From NCBI GenBank assembly GCA_007258455.2, contig VDFB02358134.1:207994407-208058406 (forward strand): a stretch of DNA of 64,000 bases, given 5' to 3'. The notes beneath the pieces are model-generated. The model was not told the origin of the DNA. It ran no database searches and saw only the letters and a list, made by a program, of their open reading frames with translations. Both the position numbers and the translations under genes were made by a program. Each line of letters opens with the position of its first letter. The first letter of the stretch is position 1. This stretch comes from Sequoia sempervirens (taxonomy: Eukaryota; Streptophyta; Pinopsida; Cupressales; Cupressaceae). This document shows positions 24,067 through 35,800 of the stretch, in pieces.

Positions 24067-27000
24067 AATGATAGTATGGAATTTAGGAATTCAAGAAACG
24101 TAAAAGTAATAATTAAGAAATGCAAATCGGGCAGTACAATGTTTCGTATGAGTGAAATTGAAATATTGTATACATTGTATGCCATGAGTTTAGTTTTGAA
24201 GTGTTTGTGGTAGTCTTTTGTTTGGTATTATGGTACCATAAATATCAAGCAAACAAAGATGTAATTTACAATAATATGGTTGACTTGAAAGTTACTCCAA
24301 ATGCACTACATTAAACTACTCACATTTTTAACTTAGAATTTAAAATAAAAACTTTGTACATGCCCAAATTATAGTTTTATGGGAATCACCATATATGGAT
24401 CTCATGAGCAATTCCAATTGATGTGGCTTTATGAGCAGTTTGTACATGATTTGGGAATTTGTTACCCTCTCTAGTGTTGGTTCAAGGAACTCAACTATCT
24501 TCCTTTTAGGATATCAATCTTCAAGTAGTCCATCATTTCTCTTCCCTCTTTTAGGAAAGCTTGCCGTTGGTTCTCCAAATTTCATTGTCAAGCATGCAAA
24601 CTTTCTATGCTCCGTCAATTCTGTCACTGTCCTTTCATTTCCTTGGATCATTTCCCTTTATCATATATGTAGACCTATGTGAAGGGTTTTCATGGACTTA
24701 TATGGACGGTATTGTCCTCGTCACTATATGACTCTCAAGGTTTAAAGAGAGATTTTGTATAAACTACACTTGTTATGATTATAACCTCTAGCCTATATGG
24801 ACTAACTGTAATCTTGCAAGGGCACCCATTCTCCTAGTTGAATCCCTATATATGTGTAAATAATTAAAAATAGCAAGCAAACAGCCTAGAATGATGTACA
24901 CATATTTTAATTCTCTAAGTGATTTCAATGATTTCAATCAGCTCTTTATCAAGTTGCATGTGCTTCATTCTAATAAGGTCGTTGGTGTCAAATTCATCTT
25001 CAGGCAATTTTCTTATTCTCCAAGAGTAATAGAACTCTTTATTTTAGAATCAAAGAATGCTTGCCACCTTCATATAAAGGTAGAATAAAATGATTTTCTA
25101 CCCCAAGTAACTTCTTAAACCTTGCCAACTCATTGGAGAAGGGAAATTTTTAATGAGAAGAACTATTGTGTTTAACATAAGAAGGATGTTCTGTCTTGAA
25201 ACCAAAGAAAGGCCTTCTAGGTGAGAAACAATCACAGCCTGAAGATTTTGAGGCTTGGCAATCCAATCCCAACACATCAATCCTCAGTTAATTGTCATGG
25301 TAAATGACTGATTTTCTGACAACTGGAAAGATTTTTTCACTCATAACTCCCACATAAAGGACAATAAAATATAATTATTTTTTTATCTCAAGAAATGCCA
25401 TCATCCAAGGGTTCATCATGGCAGTCAAGTGGAAAGGTGTAATGCAATAATGATATCTATTTGTCCTATTTATTTCTCTCAACATAGTTGCAATTTTTGA
25501 GGGGCCACTACGTAGTTTCTTGGCATTGTAATTTCTTTTTCTTGGCATATTAACAATTCACTATTACATTTGACAGATCAACAATCAGGATTATTTCCAT
25601 GGTCTTCCAACATCTATTACTGCTTCTTATTAGTTAATCCAATAATTTCACCTGCCCTTTCTTATAGAGGAAACAACTTCAGCATAAAAGTTTGAAGTAA
25701 AGTTACTCCTATTAAAAAAAATTATACAACTAAAACTCCCAAATAGAAAACATTTAGCAGTCCAGTTATAGCATGCATGCTCCTACAACACCTGAAAGGA
25801 AAATATAGAATTACCTTCTTTCTCTTCAGAGGAAATCAGAGTTGTCTTGTTCCTCATATGAAGTGCCTGCAGGGAATAAAAAACTCAAAGATTAATACAA
25901 GAATCCTATGATCAGTCTAACACTGCTTAATAATCAAGTTTCTAATTATGTAGTGATTTGACACCAATCTGAATAGAATTTTCTCCATTTGTTCTCTTTT
26001 TTTTTGGGTACTTCTGTTTTACATGTAATGAAATCTTTAATTTTAATGTACATAAGAAATTCAGATTAGGGAGCAATTTTTATCACTCCTGAACATCAAA
26101 TCCAACTTATTTCTTTTAATAAGAACTTAGAATTTTTTCTACCATTAAATTTTTTGTTATTTTTTTATTACACTCTCCATTCCTATCACCTGCAGCCTGA
26201 TTTGACATACAATCCGCCCCTTTGGCAACCACTTTGATGATTGTGTCCTTGTTGCTGCTGTTAATATAACCTGACTTAAGATAAATCTTGTTTCAGAATT
26301 TGTCTACGAAATGTGTAGTATCTCTGGAGTGCTAGGTAGAAAGCTTGTGAACATTAAAGATTAAACCTTTGCAAATTTCAGCATCCATAATTCCCTTGGA
26401 AGTTTGTTAGTCCTGAGTTGGCATCCATACCTCCTAAGGAAACTATTGCTTTTCCTTCCTAAGGACAAGAAAGTAGCCAATATTGCAAATATATCTGTTT
26501 CATTTGCATATGTTTCCTTAATGTTTTCATTTACTCTTCAGTCTAACTCAGTTTATTGTAAAAATGAAAGATAAATGCATGTAAAGGCCAGTTCAACTGC
26601 TGATGTGAATTAGAAAAGAAAATTTGGTTTGAGAAATGGGAGCTAAGAAGGTACCAAGGTGTTGAGAAGCAATCAAAGTATGAGATAACAACAGCAAATC
26701 GAAATCACCCTCTCACTGCTTGGGAGAACAATAAATGAACTTTGAAATTGTTTATATTTGTGTCAAGAAAATTCATACAAGGATAACAACTAAATAGTGT
26801 ATCCTATTAAACCCAAAATTAAGGTTTTGTCATCTGTTTGCTTCAAATTCTGTTTTCCCTCAGTTATTATGAAATCAGTAGTTGTCATCAGGTGGTATTG
26901 TGGAATCGATGCTGCAGTTTTAAGATTACTTTGGTAGTTTCATTTCTGTTATTGCAGTTTCATAACCACCTAGTGTCATAAAGCGGTTGTTTCATCTTGT

Positions 27001-27515
27001 GGACAAAACCACGAGTACTGTGTTGCTGAAGTGATTATCTTCTGAATTCTTCAAACTGATCATTCTTAGTCTTCTTCAGATCCTTATGGATCACACATTA
27101 CTTCTTTGAGAGGGTTTTATAAATATAAATAATTGAAAAGAAAAGGAAAAGGAATAAAATGTAAATAAAAGAGATGAAAAACAAAATAAAATTTAGGTTA
27201 AAAGGGGCAAAAATGTGAAATAAGCTTTTAAATGTTATAAATTCCTTTATTATTATAATAGCCTTTGTAAAGGGTGTGACGGTTGATTACCACCATTTGG
27301 GTTAATAGTTAAACCCATGGAATGAATGTAAAAGGATATGCAGGTGTTTTTATCGAGTTCACTCAAAGAAGAAGGTGCTTTGGTGGGGTATGCCATAATT
27401 ATGACGGCCAAGACCACTAAAATCTTCCTAGAGTGAGAGTGGCCTTTGTAAGAGATTTGAGTCAGATAAGTATTGAACTTATTGTTATTAAAAGATAACT
27501 TAAAATTATATACAA
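24067..27515. other. Gene-poor AT-rich DNA
   Basis: No supported gene. The end of Helitron B must lie in the first few hundred bases. The rest shows scattered short frames without protein-like composition. Confidence 0.5.
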
Positions 27516-28792
27516 ATGAATTGGAGTTAATCTAATTAAATTCTCTAAAGGTGTTATTTGTTTACAATAATATTGATATCATTGAATGTAAATTTATATA
27601 TATTAATGATGTTGATCTTAATGTGCTAAAGTCTTAAACTAGTTAATTTTGACAAATAATCATTTTTGTACATTTCTTGTAAATTCTAGATATAATGTAT
27701 AATCTTTAAAATCAGATAATAAGATTAGGAAATCTACTGTCATACTAAATTAACTTTGATACATTAAATCTATCATACTCTAGAGAAACGTAATATTTTA
27801 GATAGACTATTCAATATTTTGGTTAGGTCAGGGATGGTATGGGACTCCTTTGAAATGTATCCATTTGAAGTTGCAGACTTAAAAAGTACGTGGAAAGGAA
27901 AGAATGACAAGTTCACTGGTTACATAGGCAGTGAACATGTGTTTTCCTTGTTAACATGGATTTGCCATTAGCAAACTCTCTGTTTGCCCTCTGCAAACAT
28001 GTCACAAAGCAACAAAACATTTACTGGTAAAGCAGCAAACATATCTCTGTATGTGCAATGAGTTAGCAATTAGAATGCCAAAAAATTCATCTTCAGTTTG
28101 CTGGTTAGCTTTCCATCTTCTCACCTTGAAGGAAGCCAAGAAGAGTTGTTATGAATTGGAGTTAATCTAATTAAATTCTCTAAAGGTGTTATTTGTTTAC
28201 AATAATATTGATATCATTGAATGTAAATTTATATATATTAATGATGTTGATCTTAATGTGCTAAAGTCTTAAACTAGTTAATTTTGACAAATAAGCATTT
28301 TTGTACATTTCTTGTAAATTCTAGATATAATTTATAATCTTTAAAATCAGATAATAAGATTAGGAAATCTGCTGTCATACTAAATTAACTTTGATACATT
28401 AAATCTATCATACTCTAGAGAAACGTAATATTTTAGATAGACTATTCAATATTTTGGTTAGGTCAGGGATGGTATGGGACTCCTTTGAAATGTATCCATT
28501 TGAAGTTGCAGACTTAAAAAGTACGTGGAAAGGAAAGAATGACAAGTTCACTGGTTACATAGGCAGTGAACATGTGTTTTCCTTGTGAACATGGATTTGC
28601 CATTAGCAAACTCTCTGTTTGCCCTCTGCAAACATGTCAGAAAGCAACAAAACATTTACTGGTAAAGCAACAAACATATCTCTATATGTGCAATGAGTTA
28701 GCAATTAGAATGCCAAAAATTTCATCTTCAGTTTGCTGGTTAGCTTTCCATCTTCTCACCTTGAAGGAAGCCAAGAAGAGTTGTTATGAATT
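27516..28792. repeat. 635-bp tandem duplication, two copies
   Basis: 27516-28150 and 28151-28785 match with only a few substitutions, and both end in GTTATGAATT. The high identity points to a recent duplication. A short ORF in the second copy (28566-28796) is broken in the first and is not taken as a gene. Confidence 0.9.
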
Positions 28793-30152
28793 ATGACCTT
28801 CACTATGCTTCAAAGGGATGGAGACACTCTTGTTGGTGGGTGTAAAGTCATTGTTGAGTGAAAGCCAGTGTTTGCAGGTCTGTTCTGTAACAAAGGAGTA
28901 TAGATGAGTTGTGTTCTAAGCTCTTAGAGTGGGTTGGAGATTGTTGGAACTAAGACAGCTTCTATAACTCATTCTACTTTCATCTGACACCTCTTCCAGA
29001 CAATATTAGTTATAGCCTAATGGGCCAAGAGCACCATCTTCTAATAGCATAAATTGATTGGCTGATATGTCTTTTGCCTTGGTGATAAAAATGAAAACCT
29101 GGAAACTACATTGTCTTGTATATATTAAGAGGGCCTATGTTTGTCTCTCCACTACTGTTTGGCAGTTGGCATAAGGGAATTGAGCTAAATTTCAACCAGT
29201 AGCATTCCAAATTTATTTCTTGTTCTTGTTTTGCCGAAAGGCATATTGAATAAATGATTGCTAATATACCTGTTTAAGTTTATAAGTGAGGGAAACCTAT
29301 AATGTACCTAGGTTAAACATAGAAGATGATAAACTGTTGAAAATAAGCACACCATTTAGGTTCTAAATCATAGAAATATCGATCAAACTATATATCTGCT
29401 TCTCATTGTTGTTTTACATTTTGTCATATGGTATTTGGTCTGTTGTTTCCTAAAACATTTGTAGATTGTTATTTAATAGTTGCTTTGTTATTTGCATATT
29501 GAAACAATGTTGGTTGTATAGTGAGAGGAGAATAGGAAAGGAGGAATTTCACAGTACAAAGTTAGAGAAGTATTTAGAATTGGAAGGAATGGAGCTCCCA
29601 TTAAGGCCAGTGTGCTTTGATTAAGATCCTAATGTCTAGAGTTATACTTTTATTCTTTGACCTTCCTCATAAAGAGATTTGAGATTAGATAACAAGATAT
29701 TTAACTAATTATGTATCTTATGTTAGGAACATCTTTTGGCTCCTGAGAAAAAGGAAGGAGACTCAGAGCACTTGATCCTTTTGGAAACTTCATTATTGGT
29801 CCAGAAAATGCCAAGGATGGCATAAAATCACTCAACATCTAATGTAATATATATCAGTGTTTCCTATATAACTAAATGGATGCTTACAAGTGGATGCTTA
29901 GAAAAGTATGTACATATAAAATATATGACAGTCAATTTACAAAGAAGTTATCTTATGTACATATAAAATATATGACAGTCAATTTACAAAGAAGTTATCT
30001 TTAGAGATAACTGATGAAGAATATACATTGTTATTTTACAATGTATGTACCTATGAGTTATTAACATAGATCAAAACGCTATACATGAGCGTACTTCAAA
30101 TTCATTGGATATCATTTAGAAAAACTAAAAACTGCTCAATGATTACGTGGGA
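28793..30152. other. Intergenic DNA downstream of the minus-strand gene
   Basis: No supported gene. It contains the 47-bp tandem repeat listed separately and likely the 3' UTR or terminator region of the gene ending at 30153. Confidence 0.5.
29907..30000. repeat. 47-bp perfect tandem duplication
   Basis: 29907-29953 is repeated at 29954-30000 with no visible difference. Confidence 0.9.
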
Positions 30153-31652
30153 TTAGCCATGCTTGTAGTGTTCATCATAGTACATTTCTTTTAAAAATGA
30201 ACAAAACCCGGCTACTTTTGAACATGTTTTATGAAAATCTCTTGCAACAATCTCCATTTGTTGGACTTCTTCTTCTTCAACAGCAACAGTATTGTAGGTT
30301 GCTTCTTCAATCTCTTCAATAATCTTTTGTGAATGCTCAGAGATTGATTTAATTAATTTGTCAATTGGCGTTTCAATGTAGACATTTGAACTCACATAAT
30401 CATCTGGTATTACGATTGGGCTTGTTATGGAATTTCCCGTTTCATTTTGTTGACCATCAATATTTTCCATTGTCTATAAAAACAGGACACGAAATTAATA
30501 TTCAAAGATTTGTAACAAAACATTTTCATATTATTAGCTACAAAATAAGGTGTAAATTTTTTGTAAAAATAAGCTTATGAGGTTTCTATGATTCAAAGTA
30601 AATATGAAAATTGACATTAAATTAAATTTAATTGCAAACTGGAGAATTCAATTTAGAAAAGGCAGAAGCTGTCAATTTTTCTAGTTTTACATTTGAACAA
30701 GACAAGATGCTTTCAATTTTTCCAGTTTAACATTTGAAAAAGGGGAAAATTTACAGCAAAACAAAACAGAACAAAACAGTCAACATAGTTATCTACAAAG
30801 ATAGAATTTACCTCCTTGCAATAGATTTTTAAAAGTAACAAAAGCTTCAACGGTCTTGTGAATGCCCCTGGCAATTTGAATGGGTTTGCTCTGTCTCCAA
30901 CCTGCAAGTAAATAATACCTCCAATTTAATATGCTGGTGGAGTTCACAGTAAAAATTTAATATGAACAACTGTCATGCGTTAAGCTTTCGAGGTTTGTAT
31001 GAGTAAAAACAAATCTAATAGTAAACACCAAAATTGGCTGTCCCAAGATTGTAACAATGCTTAGTTAGTAAAATAATACCTCCAATTTAATATGCTGGTG
31101 GAGTTCACAGTAAAAATTTAATATGAACTGTCATTCGTTGAGGCTTTCAATAATTTTAATATGGTGGTGGAGTTCACAGTAAAAATTTAATATTTGCATG
31201 TTAATGGCCCATAGAGTGGCCCAAGAATTCTGTATCCCCTGTTTTACAATCTGGATTTAATATTACTTAAAAACTATTTTATAATTTAAAACAAAAAACA
31301 GCCCATCAAACTGTAAAAAGTTCAATGAAAAGTAAAAATACTTAGTATTGAGTATTACCTCCAAATCTACACTAAATCTTATAACTAAAATTAACACAAA
31401 AATATAGAGATAGACAGGCAGCGAAGATAGAAGCATAGAAATAGGCTTAAAAAGTTGAAAATTAGCCGTTCTTCTCAACCCATGTAGAATGACAGAGCTT
31501 GTGCTAAAAGCAACTAAATACATCTTTATAAGGCTACCCATTTCGACCAAAACTGAAGGCAATACAAAAATGAGCGCAGGGACAAGATGGCATATAACAA
31601 GTATCTTCTGCCTTTTAGCCTTTCTTTTTTCTAAGTTCTTTTTATTATCCAT
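30153..31652 (-). CDS. Small multi-span membrane protein of unknown function, join 31652-31359, 30901-30812, 30473-30153
   Basis: Three exons join in phase 0 at both junctions into a 234-aa protein. Intron 1 (30902-31358) has donor GAG|GTAATA and acceptor TTGCAG|GTT. Intron 2 (30474-30811) has donor GAG|GTAAAT and acceptor TTTATAG|ACA. A short lysine/arginine-rich start (about residues 3-16) is followed by hydrophobic stretches near 17-36, 43-58 and 76-93. The middle exon is basic (PFKLPGAFTRPLKLLL). The C-terminal 100 residues are acidic, with a Glu-rich helix and several Cys. ATG 31652 is the first in frame after an upstream TAG. I do not recognise the family. The consistent splice phases and coding quality argue for a real gene, divergent from the TNL gene 1.2 kb away. 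Confidence 0.65.
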
Positions 31653-32888
31653 CTCCAATCTTTCCTTAATAAATGGCTAAATGGAACACACCAATCCAGA
31701 GGAAAAAACAAGATGAAGATCAAACAAGCCAACAAAGGAAGTGGAAGACTGCGATAAAAAAAAAACACGGTGTTTAACTGTGCACGACAAAACCCAAGTA
31801 GCAGATGGGTATCCAACGAATCCACTCGCACGACTGTTGATTGTGACTAACTTTCTGTGACTCCGAGTCAGGGGGGTATATCTAGTGTTCATGGAGCCGA
31901 GTAAAACAATTTAGGGTTCCTTCAAACCAAAAAATTCACCTTCACTGCAAATAGGCCTATGGCTCTGCCGTGAAATAAATATTAACCTTTACCTCAAGTA
32001 ATCTCCAGTGAACTGCCAGAAAAGCATATGAGCAAAAAACACTAAAAAAACATTAGGCAAGAGGACTATAGAAACCCTAGAAAGGAATAATGGTGATTCT
32101 AAAGCAATCAATAGCAATATAAAATATCAAAACCAGGGCAACTGACTTACCTGACGATTATGCACAAATTTAGAAGAATACTACACTGCAAATGTGAAAA
32201 CAAAGAGCAGCCAAAGGTGAAATTAATATCCAACCAAACTGTTAAAAGCCGTATTTGAGGGTAACTCCACTATCTGCCATGTTTTGTTGGACATAATAAG
32301 TGCCACATTGTTCGCTGGAGAAAACGCGCCATAGACGGAAGGAGAGGTTCCCCACTGTTGCAGAAAACGCGCCATAGCCGGAAGGAGAGGTTTCCCACTG
32401 CTCCTTCACAGAATAAATTGCACATTCTTCTGGAGATTCCGGATTGCTCGAGAAAACATGCGTGCTATTGCAAGTGGGAGCCTCTAATAACGGCAATGAA
32501 TTAAATATTATTTAACTAAAAAGGGCATTTATTAAAATAAAAGAACACTTAAGAATATTGAACGGTGGAGATTAAATCAACCGTAATGCATTGCCTCTAA
32601 TGAATTACTGACGGTTGATTTCGAAATTAGCATTGCATTTTTCAAATAGGACACGCCTTCGGCGTAATTAAATGATCATCATTTTCGACATTAAAGATCG
32701 AAAAGAAAACCGTACAAAAGACTCTGCGGACTTCTTTAGACTGTCATTCCAGCCCGGAACTCCTTTTCGTGTTCTCTGCCAATCTCTATTTACTAGTTGT
32801 ATCCTTCGGTTTTGTCTCTCATTTACATCTTCTTGGCCCTTCCATTTGCTCTTCTTGTTTTTCTCAGGTTTCTGTACAATCGCATTCC
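31653..32888. promoter_or_regulatory. Divergent intergenic region between membrane-protein gene and TNL gene
   Basis: 1.24 kb between two outward-facing starts. It contains the 43-bp tandem repeat and, next to the TNL start, a pyrimidine-rich leader (32790-32888). No clear TATA box can be assigned. The frame of the TNL start is open upstream to a GTG at 32769 but has no earlier ATG. Confidence 0.5.
32318..32403. repeat. 43-bp tandem repeat in divergent promoter region
   Basis: Two units with the core GAAAACGCGCCATAG and GGAAGGAGAGGTT, differing at a few positions. It is GC-rich against an AT-rich background. Confidence 0.8.
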
Positions 32889-35800
32889 ATGGCCACTCCG
32901 AATGCGTTCGAAGAAATAGCACCGCCGTCAACATCTGCATCAGAGAAGGTGCGCTCCGATGTATTCATAAATCATCGTGGATCTGATACCAAAGAAACGC
33001 TAGCCTCTTCTATCTACAAAACCCTACGTGGAATGGGACTCAATGTTTTTCTAGATAAAGAAGTGCTTGAACTGGGCGATTGCATACCATCTGAAATTCA
33101 AGAGGCCATGAGTACTTCTTTCCTTAATATTGCCATACTTTCACCCAATTATGCACACTCCCCCTGGTGTTTGGCCGAGCTGTCGTTTATGCTCAACACT
33201 AACAGCAAAATTATTCCCGTTTTCTATGATGTTGAGCCCAGTGATATCCGCTACATTAAAGGAAACTTTGGTGATGCATTTGTCGAGTATGCAAAGAAGA
33301 AGAGATATACCCTAAAAAAGCTCAAGCAGTGGAAAAGCGCGCTCAACAAGGTCACATTCCATTCTGGCCACATTGTTAAGAATGAGGAGTAAGTATCAAA
33401 TATTTTCTTCCCTTCTCATATCTTATGCACCCATATAATTCTAATTACACCATAGCTGTTAAACAATGCTTTTTTAAAAAAACATAGGGTGGAACTAAAT
33501 TAATTTATACATTATGGATTAATATTAACCAAAGATAACTGTAAGATATTCATTAAGGTTTTCGTCTCCTGTATAGTTTTGATCTTTTAGGTTAATAAGA
33601 TTTCTATAATTTTATTTCATTTGTAAGTTGGATCTTACTTTTTCTAAGCTCTCTTTAATTTCTGGGAGGTTATTAATAAAAAATCATATGTATGCTACTC
33701 GTGATACTGCCCCTTCTAATTATTCAGAAATAACGAAACCTGCAAATAGAATAAAAATAATATATATATTTTAAGATTTTTCTAACAGATCTGCTGCAAT
33801 CTGCTAAGCCTGTAAATTCTATCTGTAGTCTGATTTTGATCTCTGCTTGAAGTCAACTTTGGGAACCAGAAGATTTTTGTCCTCCAATTCTCAAAGATCT
33901 GAAAAGGTTTTTGTTAAGGAAAATTGCCGAAGAAGATTTTTGTCCTCCAATTTTCAAAGATCTGCAAAGGTTTTGGTCAAGAAAAATTGTTGAAGGTGGT
34001 TTTGACCTTCAATTCTCAAAGATCCAAAAAGGTTTTTGTCAAGAAAAATTGCTGACCTAAAGCTCTCCACAATAGTTTCTAGAAATTTATAATCATAAAA
34101 TGAATTGCCTTTTTCAATATTTTCTTTTTTATGCTTTTTCCAGCCATTAACCAACCTTAAAATGTAATTAAAATTAAACTTTTTATTTTATTTTGAATAT
34201 TCACCTTTTTCTTGTTTTTATTCACCATTTTCACTCTATGAATTTTTATTCGTTTTTTGACCCCATTTAATAATAATAAATTAACTTTTTCCAACGTTAT
34301 AACTTCAGGTGTTTTTGGACAACTTAATAAATTATTATTATATAATTCCCCTGAAAATCTTCCCTTCAACCTACAGGAAATAAAAATAGACTATGGGTCC
34401 TCCAATTCGACTTAGTTCGAAAAAGGGGACATTATAGTTAGTGCAATCCATTTGTTTTGTATGTATTAGTGTTCCATGGGGACACGTCTCCCCCCGCTCC
34501 CCCCCAAAAAAAAAAAACCCGTGTTTCCTAGACATCTCCATCTCGGAGACTTGGGGGGACGTCCCTCCACCGGCCCTCCACTAGCACCACCATCCCACCA
34601 CTAGCATAACTGTCTAGAAGATGCCGCTAGGACTTCGAGGACACTGGGGTGTCCTCAAGATGTCTAGGGCACTCCTAGTTGTCTCCAAGATGTATAATTC
34701 TTATACTTATACATCTTTTTATAACTATTTTTTTCAAGTAATATATGTATTTCAATGCCTTGCCGCCAACCCGCCACCGTCCTCCCACCGTCCCCCCACT
34801 GTCCCCAAACTTAGGGTCTTGGTCCCCCCGTCCCCACGTCCTTGTGTCTCCCCATTAGGAAACTCCGTGGAACTAAGGTAGTTATTTGTGTAGATAACAC
34901 ATTTGTTGAATTACGTATGAGGGGCATTGGATTTTATTTTAATTTTGGAGACTAGACATTGCAATTTGTCCTTTCCAAGATTGATTGACAAGCAATCATA
35001 AATTATGATGCTCATGGGGCGACTAAGATCCCAAATCAACATTGGATATTTGTAATCCCCAATCTAGAATCCTCCTTGTGATGTAGTTAACTTCTGTTGT
35101 GCTACTCTTATATAATTAGTAATTGGAAACTTTGCATCAGGTGACGCTTCTCCAATTGTCTCGGTTATGCCTAACTTTGTACTACAGTTTTGCCCCTAAA
35201 GAGTTGTTAGTATGCCTATTTCAACCTATCTACCAAGATAGCTATCAATGCAATAATAAGGTTGATGCCATTTCTATGTAGTACCATCCTACCCAAACCT
35301 TGTTCTGCTGCCTCAAAATACCCTTGAGCTGCTTGTACTGCCTTAGCCAAAATGTTCATGGATGCCCCACCATGTTGGAGAGCAGCAAATACGTTATGCC
35401 TATTTCAACCTATCTACCAAGATAGCCATTCAAGGCAATAATAAGGTTTATGCCCTTTGTATGTAGTACCATCCTACCCAAACCTTGTTCTGCTGCCTCA
35501 AAATACCCTTGAGCCACTTGTACTGCCTTAGCCAAAATGTTCATGGATGCCCCACCATGTTGGAGAGCAGCAAATAGATTATGCCAATCTAGGCAATTAA
35601 CTATTGTACACTCTGTTTGCCCAATCATGAGACAAAACCCACTGCAATTATACTCATGTACCGTTTTTCAAAGAAAAGAGTTGCAACCTTAGCAATTGAT
35701 GCCCACTCACTAACAAGTTGTTCAATACCTGTGGAGAAGATGAATGTTTCCTAGCATGTGTCGTTTCTTCAACATTCCTCAATCTTTGATCATCGAGAAC

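Noticed and set aside
28566..28796. Small ORF in the second tandem copy
   Set aside because: Disrupted in the first copy and without protein-like features.
34471..34873. hAT-type transposon
   Set aside because: Only a 9-bp imperfect inverted end and no 8-bp target duplication; kept as a weak feature only.
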